Translations under genes and position numbers: made by a program
The notes under the pieces: generated by a model
Told to the model about the DNA's origin: nothing
Database searches by the model: none
What the model saw: the letters and a program-made list of their open reading frames with translations, nothing else
Part shown: one piece after another, positions 1-11,305 of the stretch
Position numbering within the stretch: the stretch's first letter is position 1
How the letters are laid out: the number at the start of each line of letters is the position of its first letter
From: Odiellus spinosus
Taxonomy: Eukaryota; Arthropoda; Arachnida; Opiliones; Phalangiidae
Length of the DNA stretch: 64,000 nucleotides
Assembly (NCBI GenBank): GCA_963920705.1
Contig: OY987226.1
Location: 2,110,501 to 2,174,500 of the forward strand
Direction: 5' to 3'

Positions 1-509
1 AATTGAGCCCTCCTCCGTGAAACCTTATTTAAAAGTTATCCTCAAAACGTTTTTGCATTTTATGAGGCTCTCCTAAAGTGTGTAGAACCCATTTTTTCTT
101 ATAATGTCAAAACCGCGAAAAAGAATAAACCCGTAATAATGATCGGGCGACAGAAAGTTTGCCTAAATTGCCGGTAATACGCCTCTAGCCATACACCCTT
201 AGGGCTTTCTCTAGAGCCAAGAGTATTTAGAAGTTAAGATTAGATCCCCCCTAATTTGCCCCCCTCTTCAAGACTCCGATTTGACTCAACGACTTCAAAA
301 ATTATATCAAAAATTAATGACATTTCCCGCCAAAGTAGACAAACACGAGCTTGTCATTTGACCGAATTTACCAACGTCAGATTTTGGTTTTACGTCGACA
401 AACCCGGCATTTATAACGTTTTCACTAAGATTCGTGCATGGGAAACATTTTAAGAAACCAAGGCTTAGCTGGTATATATAATCATTGTCCCATTCGCTGC
501 CCATTTATT
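1..509. other. Unassigned non-coding DNA
   Basis: No family recognised. Two opposite-strand open frames of 65 codons overlap at 256-504; neither has a recognisable motif or splice context, so I treat them as chance frames. Confidence 0.5.
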
Positions 510-680
510 TAAAAATATATATTTCTCTAGGTACGTCTGTCTGTCTGTTTATTTGTGGAGAGTGCTAAAATGCACAAGTAAAGATAGATACACGTCATTG
601 CAAACTTCGCTTGAGTTTGAATTCTAATTTCAAAACACGTGACGAGATCATTTCGCGAGAATCAAAAGGTCACGCGCTCC
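510..680 (+). repeat. Conserved flank of satellite array 1
   Basis: This stretch matches, in reverse complement, the DNA next to satellite array 2 (7938-8110). Shared landmarks in the same order are a run of T/A followed by ttctctaggta, the tgtctgtctg motif, a gatacac/gataca segment, the E-box cacgtgac or cacgtgat, and a tcgcgaga block just before the array. The satellite is therefore part of a larger repeated element and not free-standing. It is diverged, with many substitutions and small indels. Confidence 0.65.
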
Positions 681-1196
681 ATTTCAAACGTCGATTAAGC
701 CTAATTTCAAGCGTCAAATTAAGCCTAATTTCAAACGGGCTATCAAGCCTAATTTCAAACGGGCTATCAAGCCTAATTTCAAACGGGCTATCAAGCCTAA
801 TTTCAAACGGTCTATCAAGCCTAATTTCAAACGGTCTATCAAGCCTAATTTCAAACGGTCTATCAAGCCTAATTTCAAACGGTCTATCAAGCCTAATTTC
901 AAACGGTCTATCAAGCCTAATTTCAAACGTCGATTAAGCCTAATTTCAAACGTCGATTAAGCCTAATTTCAAACGCCGATTAAGCCTAATTTCAAACGCC
1001 GATTAAGCCTAATTTCAAACGGTCGATTAAGCCTAATATCAAACTCCTTTTAAGCCTAATTTCAAACTCCTTTTAAGCCTAATTTCAAACTCCTTTTAAG
1101 CCTAATTTCAAACGTCGATTAAGCCTAATTTCAAATGTCGATTAAGCCTAATTTTAAACGTCGATTAAGCCTAATTTCAAACGTCGATTAAGCCTA
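681..1196 (+). repeat. Satellite array 1, 23/24-bp unit
   Basis: About 22 head-to-tail units built on gcctaatttcaaacgtcgat plus taa. Variants occur in runs: a 24-bp form with gggctatcaa, then ggtctatcaa, then 23-bp tcgattaa, ccgattaa and ccttttaa forms. Variant blocks lying next to each other suggest local duplication or gene conversion. Open frames of 108 and 70 codons across this array on opposite strands are products of the repeat and are not genes. The same unit, reversed, forms array 2 (7031-7937), and a 24-bp cousin forms array 3 (13833-14314). Confidence 0.93.
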
Positions 1197-1841
1197 TTGG
1201 AAGGAAAATAGTGAGAGCTAGTAACTTTAAAGCTGTTAACTCATAAGACAGTATTAATGTCTCACGCTACTAATTGGTCTAGGCCGGCACCCCGTCACTC
1301 GTTCGCGAGAAAGAAAGCCAAGGGCTATTTTAGCAAATAGGAGATGTCAGACCTTACGAGAGACGTGTTCTAAAAAAACCGCCCGAAGTTACCTAATAGG
1401 ACTAGTTATAAGAATAGCCAATAGGTCTAAACACTAAAATAAAATGTAGTTTTAGCTCCGAGCTGTGGAAATGAATTTATCATAAAAGAAATAAAATTCT
1501 GGGTCTTTTTAAGCCTCGGGTTAGAGCGGATATGAAAATCTTCCGAACGTTCGTAAAATAAAAATAAAATAATAATATTTCAAATGGCTTGGCTAAATTT
1601 TACGTTAATTACGGCGATATGGCCTTAAGCCTTTGCAAGTAATACGCGTATATCCATTGAGTTAATGGTACCTACCATTTTTGTATTTCCTGCGATACCT
1701 TTTTTTAAATCCAGAACTATCCTATGAAATTATTATATTTATAAGAATGACATTCAAGTTTGCGTAAAGCGAATCAAAATTATATCGTGTCGCGAGGCTA
1801 TTCCCGTGATATTGATACATTAACATATTATAATCATTTAT
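1197..1841. other. Unassigned non-coding DNA
   Basis: No gene, tandem repeat or copy of a family seen elsewhere in the window was recognised. Frames are short on both strands. Confidence 0.5.
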
Positions 1842-1845
1842 TTAA

Positions 1846-3013
1846 AGGGGAGCTGTAATAAATTTTCACGAACTCCAAATGAAAATTGAGCATCATTTTC
1901 GGAAAGATCGGTAAAAAAGGATTCAAAATTTATACACATATGTCATAGAACAAAATTACAGCGACAGTAAAAATACATATTTTATAATCGCTATTTTAGA
2001 AATTTTAAATAAAAATTATTACGTCATCATTGTAGAACTAAATAAAAATAAAAAAAAGGTTTTTCGCTTAAAAGATAAGAGCAGAAAACATTATATATGT
2101 TTATTACATTTAAAACACGTTTACTACCCTCAAAAATGAAATCTAATTCAAATAGATCCCCACAAGTGGCGCCATCGCGTGGAAAAAATTGGAAATATCG
2201 CGAAATGTTTCGCGCGCTTTTCTAAAATTAATGGAAATCAAGATACGCGCGCGCTGAAATTCGCGCGCTTTTTATCGAATAGAAATTCCCGCGCGAGATA
2301 CAAATGGCGCGAAAATTTTTTGCCACTCCCCTTTTGAGAAAATTAAAAATTTTCCCGCCAAAAAAATAGGATTTTAACGCGAATTTCAAATCGTTTTTGC
2401 AAGAAAACGGTTGAACCTTTTTACGTGAAATTTTGTACACACTCTGTTTAGATCATACTACATTCATTTCAATAGGTTTAGAACTTATTATGCTCCGTGG
2501 TTTCCTTTAAAACATTTTAGCATTATAACAGATGCTTATTACAATTCCCCTTCCTTGGAGAAATAGTTATTAACTTCGCTGTTTTATATTATTTAAATTT
2601 AAAAAATAAAGAATTAAATTTGATATTAATTTATTTTAATTAAATACTTCTTAAAGTTGTAATTTTAATAAAATATAATATTAATATATATTCAACATAT
2701 TTTAAATTTAATTAACAATAATTTTCAAAAGTAATGTAGTACTTCTACGAAAAAGACCGCGCGAAATCAATCTTATCACACGCGGGAGAATCAACTGTAG
2801 GCTCTACAATAACGAAATCACGTGACCATATGATGACGTAGTCTCACGTGAAATTTTTATTTTAAAAATTTCAAAAATTGCAATTATATAAAAATTAATT
2901 TTTTACTGTCTCTGTAATTTTTTTCTATTACATTTGTATATATATTTTGAATAGTTTTTTTACGATCTTTCCGAAAATCCTACCCAATTTCCATTTAGAA
3001 TTCATGAAAATAC
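1846..3013. mobile_element. Family A composite with inverted A ends
   Basis: Bounded by TTAA at 1842-1845 and 3014-3017. The left arm (about 1846-2047) is the 3' half of family A in reverse: gaactcc, ttttcggaaagatcg, attcaaaattta and acagcgacagtaaaaata landmarks. The right arm (about 2728-3013) is the same region forward, including accgcgcgaaa, gtaggctctacaata and cacgtgacc. Both outer ends are thus the same A terminus in opposite orientation, making an element of about 1.17 kb. The middle is GC-richer, with many gcgcgc runs, and contains repeat Z. No coding capacity is visible. Confidence 0.6.
2318..2440 (+). repeat. Dispersed repeat Z, copy 1
   Basis: Aligns colinearly with 62640-62765. 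Shared landmarks are aaatttt-gccactccc, a gaaaat-rich block with aatttttc, and acgagaaaac / caagaaaacgg followed by gttgaa. The match is diverged. Here it sits between inverted family A arms. Confidence 0.5.
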
Positions 3014-3017
3014 TTTA

Positions 3018-3785
3018 AAATATAAACAATTATTAATGGGAAACTTCTACGCGTATAAAACATACACAACTTTAAAAATAAATAAAAAAAAATGCCACAT
3101 CGTATCAGACAGATAAAAACAAATTCAAAATTTACATAAATAATCAAATTTAAATTCATTTTTAGTGGAAAAATACGAATATAATTTTTTTTCCACCTTT
3201 CCGTAACCAATATCGACGTTAATCTTTATCCATAACCGAACCAACAATAGCTTAAAACCGAATTAAGTAGCAGCTTGAATACCCAATTCTCCAAAAAAAA
3301 AAAAAAAATAATAATAATAAAAGAAAATTCTTTGAAAATATCCAACTCGGGGCCATAGAATTTTTTCTTCTACATTATCGTAGCTATTTTTTTCACGAGG
3401 GGAGAGATATATACTTGAGCAGCGATGGCGTAGGTGTAGCTTAAAGTCACGTGACAGGAAACTAGCGCGTGTGTGGAGGCAAGCAAGTGCGTTAAGCATT
3501 TCAAACTACACCATCCCCCTATCACCCTATCATCCTCTTCGCCTGTCTCTCTCTCTGGCTTCTCAATTCTACAGCTCCACCCCCCCTTCCCTTTACCTCC
3601 ATGTCCCCCTGTTGGTGGTACTCCCAAAAAAAAAATGATCTTGAAATAAACTTAGAGAAGACGAATTCGGTTTTAATGCCAAAAAAATTCAAATTTTGAA
3701 ATTTTTTTTCAAGCGCTTGATATGTAAAAGGCGTTGATTATATTAATGAGAAAATTACATTTTTTTTCGTCTTAGGGATGTTTAA
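3018..3785. other. Unassigned DNA with simple repeats
   Basis: Contains a poly-A/ataata stretch near 3291-3322 and a pyrimidine-rich segment near 3530-3600. Overlapping minus-strand open frames of 78 and 85 codons run through these low-complexity tracts and look accidental. A palindromic gtcacgtgac E-box lies at about 3447-3456. Confidence 0.5.
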
Positions 3786-4403
3786 AGAGACCAGGAAATC
3801 TACCTGGGTTCCTGAATTTGGGGTTAAAACTATTTTCATGGGAGAAATTTACGTATTAAATTGATAAAACCTCAATTTTGGTCATAATTGTACTAGCTGT
3901 TTTTATTTTTAAAAGCAATTATATATAGGCAATTACGAAACGGAGTTAATCGCGAGTTATTAAAATCCCATTTAATTAGTTAATTTCTAGATATTTAATT
4001 ATAAATAATTAATAACTATAATAAAAATTACTTACAGAAGCAAAAATGATGAAATAATTAACTTTTACAATCCAAAAACATCTTTCTAGTTGATTTTACG
4101 CTAAGCCTAATTTGGGCCTAATTCAATTTGAAAGTAAATAAAGTTTGAGGCGCGAGCTTTTTGGCGCGAGCGTTGCTACGGTTACACCCTGATTTAGCGC
4201 GGGAGAATCTTTAATTGGCTTCAAACTCGGTTTTAACGGTGATTGGCCAACGAATTGCGTGAATTTTAAATAGTTTAAAGATTGATTTTAGGGTTAAATA
4301 TTGATATTTCGAAATAACATATATTTTAGAAATATGTTAGAAATTACCTGGTCTAACTAAATTAAGAATAATTAGCCATTTGAAAATAAGTTTCCTGGTC
4401 CCT
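3786..4403. mobile_element. TTAA-type MITE, family Y
   Basis: Begins after TTAA (3782-3785) with agagaccaggaaa and ends with the complement tttcctggtccct followed by TTGA (4404-4407), one change from TTAA. About 620 bp, non-coding. The terminus AG[A/G]GACCAGG resembles the other TTAA families here in starting with a purine-rich AGNGA. Only one copy is seen, so the call rests on the inverted ends and target site. Confidence 0.5.
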
Positions 4404-4589
4404 TTGAAGATTTTTTTTCTTTTTCTTTTTTTTTTTAATTAGAGTGGGTGATGAATCTATTTAAGGATAATTTTGATGAGCAAGGGTTGCAATATTTAAG
4501 CGTGTGTATAATGTAATCCCTCGTGATCTGTAAATTATAATTTACGATAGAAACCGTGAAGGTGGGGCTATATCTTCATTTATATAAAG

Positions 4590-4845
4590 TAAGGTTGTCA
4601 CCCCTGTCTGGCTCGAATTATTTGAACTCTTCCTCGATATTTTGAGTCGTGAGAGAGGGACGAAATTTAGGCGGGCCGCGCTTCCCTCCCAACTGCGGAA
4701 TTTCTCCGCAGAGTGGCGCTCCTCCGTTCGCTATTTACACCATTTGCGGCCGCTAGAGTGTCTCAAATCAGAATCTGCTTTTACATTCACCCGGACCTTC
4801 GCTGATAGTATTAAACTACGGGGGCGTTATTTGAACTTTTGATTA
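4590..4845 (+). mobile_element. Family S MITE, copy 1 (partial)
   Basis: Shares with S3 (25314-25702, reverse) the ordered blocks tcacccctgtct, actcttcctcgatatttt, ggcgggccgcgctt, ctccgcagagtg, gcggccgctagagtgtct and the terminal ttgaacttttg. The 5' end is not recognisable. The 66-codon open frame from 4642 lies inside the repeat and is not counted as a gene. Confidence 0.7.
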
Positions 4846-5522
4846 TAAAGGGAATGTTTTTACGAATTTAAATAACGCGTGCGTATGTTCTAGGAGTAAA
4901 ATTACGTGCGCGGGACTGACGCGCGCTGCGTGTATTCTGGGATAGTAATATTCGTGAGAAAATGAAGGGAACTTTTTCTATGGCTTCCCTAAATACTCGG
5001 CTTCCGTTCGGAAACAGCTGGTCCGTATATTTCCACAAAATTTGCAGCCAACGCGCTTCCGGTGAAGACGACGACGAACGGCGTTGAGCCGCGATGAGAT
5101 GCGTGAAGGGTCCGATTTATTCGGTGGGCCATATATCTCTCCTCACACATTTTCATATTTCATTCCTATTTCTGACCAATTATCGCGTTTCGAAATTTCG
5201 AATTCATATATTTATTATATTATATAATATAAAGATTTCTAAAATTAGTGAAATTTTAAAAATTTGGATTTCAAATTAATGTTTCAAAATATTTATTTCT
5301 GAAAATTCTAACAAAATTCGATCAAATAGAAAATCACGAATTAAAGGTAAAAATGGAACAGCTAAAAATTGTTTGAAAATTGTCGAATGAAGTATTTAAT
5401 TCGTTGTGAATTAAATATCCTATAACATTTATTTAAATATTTTTTTGTTTAAACTAGGAAGTTTAACACGGATCTGTTGTTTTTCACATAAGTATCATAA
5501 GATATTGATTGTAATATAGGAC
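4846..5522. other. Unassigned non-coding DNA
   Basis: Nothing assignable. A GC-richer stretch near 5050-5110 has a cgacgacgaacgg run; the 61-codon frame at 5094 has no recognisable domain. Confidence 0.45.
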
Positions 5523-5788
5523 CTCATTTAAACCGTTTCATAACGTTGCGCTAGAGTCGTGTGAACGGGAAACAGTCTTTTATCAAATCGATTTGATTGG
5601 ATTTCTCGAAACTGCTTCGGGAACCAGTTTCGTACGGATTAGATTTCAACAATCAATAGGCGAAGCTACTATAAATCGATTTATAAAGATAACGCGTGAC
5701 GATTAAAACGATTCCTGGCGTGCGATTTGAATACCGGTTTGATTTTACCGTTTCAAATCGATTAAGAAATGCTAGTGTGACCTTAGCT
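5523..5788 (-). mobile_element. Family F MITE, copy 1
   Basis: Reverse-orientation copy with the core tctcgaaactgcttcgggaa, aaatcgatttataaagata and gttttaccgtttcaaatcga, ending in the family terminus gtgtgaccttagc. Its other end has lost the gccgcgttcata terminus. Non-coding. Confidence 0.8.
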
Positions 5789-5954
5789 ATATTAATTCCT
5801 CCAAGGTTATAGTGCACCCCCTTCAACAATCATCGCCTACTGAACTCTTACACACAAATGATATCGAAATGGATTTTCTACGAATATAAATTCGATTTAA
5901 CGTTCTTGAAGATGATCAGTATAAGGGATTTTTCAATTATATGGGCCATATATA

Positions 5955-6527
5955 AGTGCGGCTGTTACAATTTTTTATTTTTAGTTTTATCATACTATTA
6001 AAAAGCCATATTCAAAATTGTATACCTCTCCCAGTTGACATGGTTTTACGAAATTACAAAATTAAAATACCAAAAATAAATAGATATGACGTAATTTATT
6101 TTTTGAACATAATTAACTATAATTTTCACACGAAAGTTAGTTGACTTTCTGGATTAAGTACTTTTACAAAAACGACCGCGCGAAAGCGAACTTCCGATGT
6201 TAACTTATCTTTGGATTGATAAATAGTATATTCGAATTTAATTCAGTAGATTTATCCAATTAATATAAGTTTTACAAATTTCCAAGTACTTTTACGAAAG
6301 AGACTGCGCGAAAGCGAACTTATTACTCGTGTCAAAACGCGAAAGAATGAACTGTATGCTCTACAATAGACACGTGACCATAGTGCTATGACGTAGTAAG
6401 GCGGGGCATTTTTTTTTAATTTTCTACGACATATGTATATATATTTCGAATCGTTTTTTAACGATCTTTCTGAAAATGCTACTCAATTTCTATTTGAAGT
6501 TTAAGAAAAATCATTGACAGCTTCGCT
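5955..6527 (+). mobile_element. Family A MITE, copy 3
   Basis: Has the A 5' body (tttttagttttatcatacta), the gtacttttacgaaa / cgcgcgaaagcgaac block, the acgtgaccata block and the 3' terminus cttcgct followed by TTAA (6528-6531). The gtactttta...gcgaac block occurs twice, near 6159-6190 and 6289-6320, so a segment was duplicated inside this copy. Non-coding. Confidence 0.75.
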
Positions 6528-6531
6528 TTAA

Positions 6532-7030
6532 GTTGTTCTTCCCTTCACGTAAACCGTAGAGAGAGAGGTGCCTCTTAATAAGTCTTAAATAAATATGAAA
6601 ACGCCGGTCGTGGGCCCCAATTTTAGGCCCTAGCTCAATTTCTCTACTACATCTCCGCGTATCCAATTATCGCGTGTACGACGAGTCTATATACGATTGA
6701 AAAGACTCGAGAAACAAAGGACCAATCGTAATAGTCAGCGAAAACGAAGTATCGATTTTATTCGAGACGTTAAGCCTAAATCTGGTCAAGTTTGATTGTC
6801 AGTTCCGTCGTAGTCCCGATTATTCCCTTATCAATTTTTTTCTCCTACCCTACACTTGACAGTGTTATCTGGCGTCGAGGATTTTTTTTTTTACTCGCTG
6901 AAGCTCGCCACCGTTTTAAATAAACTCCCTTTATTAAAGTTATAGTTTCATCAAATCGCACTCTGAGACAACCAAATGAAGTCACAACCCTTCCAGGATG
7001 ACCGCCAAAAAATCAAAATTGCGAATTTTG
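6532..7030. other. Unassigned non-coding DNA before array 2
   Basis: No family recognised. It does not match the DNA on the corresponding side of array 1, so homology between the two arrays stops here. Confidence 0.45.
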
Positions 7031-7937
7031 AATTAGGCTTAATCGACCGTTTGAAATTAGGCTTAATCGACCGTTTGAAATTAGGCTTAACCGACGTTAT
7101 AAATTAGGCTTAACCGACGTTATAAATTAGGCTTAACCGACGTTAGAAATTAGGCTTAATCGACGTTAGAAATTAGGCTTAATCGACGTTAGAAATTAGG
7201 CTTAATCGACGTTAGAAATTAGGCTTAATCGACGTTAGAAATTAGGCTTAATCGACGTTAGAAATTAGGCTTAATCGACGTTAGAAATTAGGCTTAATCG
7301 ACGTTAGAAATTAGGCTTAATCGAAGTTAGAAATTAGGCTTAATCGAAGTTAGAAATTAGGCTTAATCGAAGTTAGAAATTAGGCTTAATCGAAGTTAGA
7401 AATTAGGCTTAATCGAAGTTAGAAATTAGGCTTAATCGAAGTTAGAAATTAGGCTTAATCGAAGTTAGAAATTAGGCTTAATCGAAGTTAGAAATTAGGC
7501 TTAATCGAAGTTAGAAATTAGGCTTAATCAACGTTAGAAATTAGGCTTAATCAACGTTAGAAATTAGGCTTAATCGACGTTAGAAATTAGGCTTAATCGA
7601 CGTTAGAAATTAGGCTTAATCGACGTTAGAAATTAGGCTTAATCGACGTTAGAAATTAGGCTTAATCGACGTTAGAAATTAGGCTTAATCGACGTTAGAA
7701 ATTAGGCTTAATCGACGTTAGAAATTAGGCTTAATCGACGTTAGAAATTAGGCTTAATCGACGTTAGAAATTAGGCTTAATCGACGTTAGAAATTAGGCT
7801 TAATCGACGTTAGAAATTAGGCTTAATCGACGTTAGAAATTAGGCTTAATCGACGTTAGAAATTAGGCTTAATCGACGCTTGAAATTAGGCTTAATCAAC
7901 GTTTGAAATTAGGCTTAATCAACGTTTGAAATTAGGC
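7031..7937 (-). repeat. Satellite array 2, 23-bp unit
   Basis: About 39 units of ttaggcttaatcgacgttag plus aaa, the reverse complement of the array 1 unit. Sub-blocks are clear: gaccgtttgaaa, gacgttataaa, a long gacgttagaaa run, about nine gaagttagaaa units near 7321-7525, two caacgttag units, then gacgttag again and gacgcttg/caacgtttg at the end. The core of the array is almost without point changes, implying recent expansion. No open frame of note spans it, because 23 is not a multiple of 3. Confidence 0.95.
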
Positions 7938-8110
7938 GCGTGACTTAATTCTCGCGATTCGATGAATCACGTGCTTTTAAATTAAAACTCATTGTAAACT
8001 CTTACAATGAAATTTAACGTATTGTATCTAACCTTGCGTGTACATTTAAGCTTTTCCCACAGACAGACATCATACCTAGAGAATTATATATATATTAAAT
8101 ATTTAAACGT
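7938..8110 (-). repeat. Conserved flank of satellite array 2
   Basis: Inverted counterpart of 510-680, with the same order of landmarks reading away from the array: ctcgcgattcg, atcacgtg, gtatctaacc, cagacagacat, tacctagagaa and an AT run. Confidence 0.65.
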
Positions 8111-8639
8111 GATTGCGCAAGTATCCGTTTAAATTATGAGAGCTCGTATCACCTGACGCTGCTGCCATCAGAGAAATCACGTAAGCTTTAAACCCTACAA
8201 TCAAAATCGTTCCATCTATCAGGGGGAGAATTCCGTGAAGGAAAGCCTTGGGCTCCGTTTAAATCAAGTTTTGACAATCCCAATTCGCGAGATTAACGGA
8301 CATGGTAATAAGCGCGCTGTTATGGCCCATTAAGAAGTCCGAATCAGTTCCCCAGCACCTACTAAACGTATAGCTTTGTACGTGCTGAAACCGCCAAATG
8401 ATGTCGAATACTATAAGGCCAAGCGCTCGTGTAATTTGCCAAATGACTCAATTTTAAAAAGACCCAATTTTTCATCTTTTTCGTACACATCAATTTTGTA
8501 AAAGCGAGCAATTTTTTTAATTTTTTTATTTTTTATTTTGGGATGGGAGAGGTTGCAAAATTGTATTTGGCTGACCCTGCATGGATGGCTGGTTGGCTGG
8601 TTTTTATCTAGGCTCTAATAATATTTGGGAATATAAAAA
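8111..8639. other. Unassigned non-coding DNA
   Basis: A T/A-rich run lies near 8510-8540. No family or gene recognised. Confidence 0.45.
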
Positions 8640-9120
8640 TATGAATGCAAAAGTTCATAAAGGTAAATAACGCCCTGTATCTTAATACTATCAGCAAACG
8701 TGTTAGCCCTAACAAGAAGGATCAGATAAGGAGTGGAAAAGTGGGGCTGCGTTGAGTTAGAGAGAGAAGAGCCAACCTCCCACTCGGGTGGAAAGGGGGG
8801 ATAGGAAATTCTCGAGGTAAACTGTTGTCACGTGGTCGCTAGCTAGCGCGTCTCATAAATTATTCGTTTTACCCACGTGACAACAATTTACCAAGAAACA
8901 TCTCTACCCCCGTCTGTCCCCCGTTCTCCCAGAGTGGGAGTTTAGGCCGACGCAGTAGGAGCCGCGCCGTTCCCACTTTTCCTCTCCTTATCTGATCCTT
9001 CTTGGCCCTAAATAGTCAAAAAAGCCGTCACCCCTGTCTTGCTCCAGTGATTTGGACTCTTCCTCGATATTTATAGAGTCAAGAAAGAGTGTTGGAATTT
9101 AGGCGGGCCTTTTGAGCGTT
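8640..9120 (+). mobile_element. Family S MITE, copy 2, split by D1
   Basis: The left part (aaataacgccctgtatctta, atactatcagc) and the right part (gtcacccctgtcttgctc, actcttcctcgatat, ggcgggcc) correspond to adjacent parts of S3 read in reverse. Between them lies D1 with its duplicated target gccctaa. The S copy is therefore older than the D insertion. Confidence 0.75.
8713..9004. mobile_element. Family D MITE, copy 1
   Basis: 292 bp with inverted ends: caagaaggatcagataagga at the left and its complement at the right. It is flanked by a perfect 7-bp duplication, gccctaa, at 8706-8712 and 9005-9011. Inside are two inverted E-boxes (gtcacgtgg near 8827 and ccacgtgac near 8873) and a cccactcgggtggaa block. 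About 95% like D2 by eye. Non-coding. Confidence 0.93.
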
Positions 9121-9579
9121 CTGAAATCTGAGTGATTGCAAATTTTACCACACCCTAGCTATAGGAAAACCATAAATTCCGGCGGAAAATTGCGGCTACG
9201 ACTGTGGTTTTATTGAAATTACTACGCAACTTCAGTTCCTTTTTATTTTCGGAGTAAAATTTAAGAAATATCTCTCGAGTGTCGGAAATGAAAACTCGAC
9301 GCTTGAAGTCAGACAATCTGATTCCACGATAAATTCGTTCGTACTCTTCCCTGTTCCCTCGGCACATTTTTTATGGTACAATTACAAACACCCTTAACGT
9401 AGAGCCAACGTTGAGTTGTCCCCTTATCATCATATACCCTAAAATACGCGGCACAATTCAAAAACGCAATATCTCAAATATATTTAAGAATTTTGTACAA
9501 ATATAAAGTAGGTACACAAGAAATTGAAATGTAGCTGTTTTTATCCACGCGTGACGTCGGTTTTACTTTACATTTCAAT
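9121..9579. other. Unassigned non-coding DNA
   Basis: A 70-codon minus-strand frame (9155-9367) is basic and has no recognisable domain. Left as non-coding. Confidence 0.4.
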
Positions 9580-9580
9580 A

Positions 9581-9760
9581 GCTACGTTCACACTTGGCAC
9601 TTTGGAATCGTTTTCAAACCGTTTCGGATGTTCAAATCGAATTTCAAGATATTTATTTGGTTTCTTGATCAAAGATCTACACTGATATCCTCAAAATTTT
9701 ATAATTTGACCTTTCCAAAACGGTTAAAAACGATTTCGAAGTCTGAAGTGTGAACGCAGC
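9581..9760. mobile_element. Family E foldback MITE, copy 1
   Basis: About 180 bp. The left end gctacgttcacacttggcac is mirrored by gtgtgaacgcagc on the right. Subterminal arms (cgttttcaaaccgtttcgga and tttccaaaacggttaaaaacg) are also inverted. The middle holds tttcttgatcaaagatctac, common to E1, E2 and E3. Confidence 0.85.
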
Positions 9761-9783
9761 CAATGTGTTTCCATCATATAACG

Positions 9784-10030
9784 AAAGAAATCGACTTATC
9801 CAATCAGGGAAAAACGTTCTAATTGGATAATTATTACAGAAATCGATCAAATAGACGAAATAAAATAACCTGATCATGTGAACCAAAGATATTTAAAATT
9901 TTGGATCACTTCAGGTTGAATTTTCATATTTGGATCATTTTTGAACTAATTAGGCAATTCTACTCATTTGGAAAAGTAATTATTCTATGGGAGCACATGA
10001 TATGAAAAGTAAAATCAACGTCACGCTACT
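9784..10030 (+). repeat. Dispersed repeat Q, copy 1
   Basis: The segments aaattttggatca / aggttgaatt, then tatgggagcacatga and gaaaagtaaaatcaacgtca, recur in the same order around G1 at 16400-17070. The start also shares aaagaaatcgacttatccaa with 13579-13598. The relationship is clear but diverged, and the element's limits are unknown. Confidence 0.45.
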
Positions 10031-10057
10031 TTTACAAAACAGCTTGATAAAAAATAA

Positions 10058-10318
10058 GCTACGGTCACACTTGAATTTATTAATCGATTTGAAATGGTAA
10101 AATCAAACCGATATTCGAATCGCTTGGAATTGTTTTAAGCGTGTTCACGCATTATCTTTATAAATCGATTTATCGTAGCTTCATCCATCGGTTGTTGAAA
10201 CCAGCCGAATCGATACGAAACTGGTTCCCGAAGCAGTTTCGAGAAATCGAATCAAATCGATTTGACAAAATACGGTTTTCCTTATACGCGACTCCAGGGA
10301 AACGTTTAGTTTTAACTT
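10058..10318 (+). mobile_element. Family F MITE, copy 2
   Basis: Starts at the terminus gctacggtcacactt and contains the full core through tcaaatcgatttgacaaaat and ctccagggaaacgttta. The right terminus is missing; the copy runs into a family J right end. The 67-codon frame at 10141 is part of the repeat. Confidence 0.85.
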
Positions 10319-10324
10319 TTTTTT

Positions 10325-10393
10325 GGTTGATTAGGCTTATTTAAATGATAAGAAATCGATAAAAAAATATCTTGTTATTAGGTTGCATTCTCC
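10325..10393 (+). mobile_element. Family J right end (fragment)
   Basis: Contains taggcttatttaaatgataa, gaaatcgataaaaaaata and the J terminus gttattaggttgcattctcc plus ct, followed by ttga where intact copies have TTAA. It lies directly after the truncated F copy. Confidence 0.7.
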
Positions 10394-10397
10394 CTTT

Positions 10398-10775
10398 GAC
10401 AGGTTTTTCAGAAAATTCTAGTTAATGTGAAAATTCGACATCAGGAACTGATTTAATATATCATAAACCTACGTGTTTTTAAATGAATTTTAAAAGCAAT
10501 ATTTGGAAACGCACTTCCTGTTTAGGAAATGTTTAGAATTTTCACAGGAACTAAAAAACAGTGACGTTTTCAGTGACGTAAATTTACGTCATCCTCTCTT
10601 TGCCCCTAACCACCAAGTGGCAAGCATATTTTTAATAATCTTAGTCGGGAATGATCATGGAAAAATGCTTAAAGTGGACAACAGCAGGGTTATCTTGGAA
10701 AAAAATGTTCCGGCAACGATATCCATTGGTTCACTTGACCAAAAATGGTTCAAACCATTCAACCAAATAGATCAA
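10398..10775 (+). other. Unassigned DNA with a 113-codon open frame
   Basis: The open frame 10503-10844 starts in unassigned DNA and runs into the J and F repeats at its 3' end. The translation has no motif I recognise, and no splice-site or promoter context supports it. It is the longest frame here that is partly outside repeats, so it deserves a search, but I do not call a gene. Confidence 0.35.
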
Positions 10776-11031
10776 GGAAGAATGCAACCTAACAATAAAG
10801 CTACGGTGACACTGGTATTTCTTAATCGCGCGTTATCTTTATAAATCGATTTATGGTAGCTTCATCTATCGGTTGTTGAAACCAGCCGAATCGGTACGAA
10901 ACTGGTTCCCGAAGCAGTTTCGAGAAATCGAATCAAATCGATTTGACAAAATACGGTTTCATGTTCACACGACTCTAGGGAAACGTTTTGAAACCGTTTA
11001 AATCGATTCTAATGCCTAATCTGAACGCGGC
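10776..11031 (+). mobile_element. Family F MITE, copy 3, preceded by a J left-end remnant
   Basis: F runs from gctacggtgacact at 10800 to ctgaacgcggc at 11031, with the full core between. Bases 10776-10796 are a J left terminus (gaatgcaacctaacaata). The same J-end then F order recurs at 18275-18300. Confidence 0.8.
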
Positions 11032-11305
11032 TTACTTAACTTCGGCTGCGAAAAGAAGTGGTTATGTTGCGCAACAGGAAAAATGTTGGCCACAGGAAAA
11101 AATTCTTGTTTAAATCAGTTACATATTTCCTTAACTTTATTTACTATGTTTTTGCGTTAAGGGATAAATAAGATAGTGAGTTTATCATATTCGAGAGGGT
11201 TCCGTCTTGAAGCTTCGACCCAATCTAATCGTAAATAGAGTACGGTAATTCATATAGACCTAAAAATAAGTGTTATACGAACCCAGTTGTTCCAACGAGA
11301 GTTAA

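Noticed and set aside
7031..7937. Telomeric repeat (each unit contains ttaggc, the nematode telomere word, and ttagg, the insect word)
   Set aside because: The word occurs once per 23-bp unit with 17 bp of other sequence, so it is not a telomere array; the same word is also dispersed in J.
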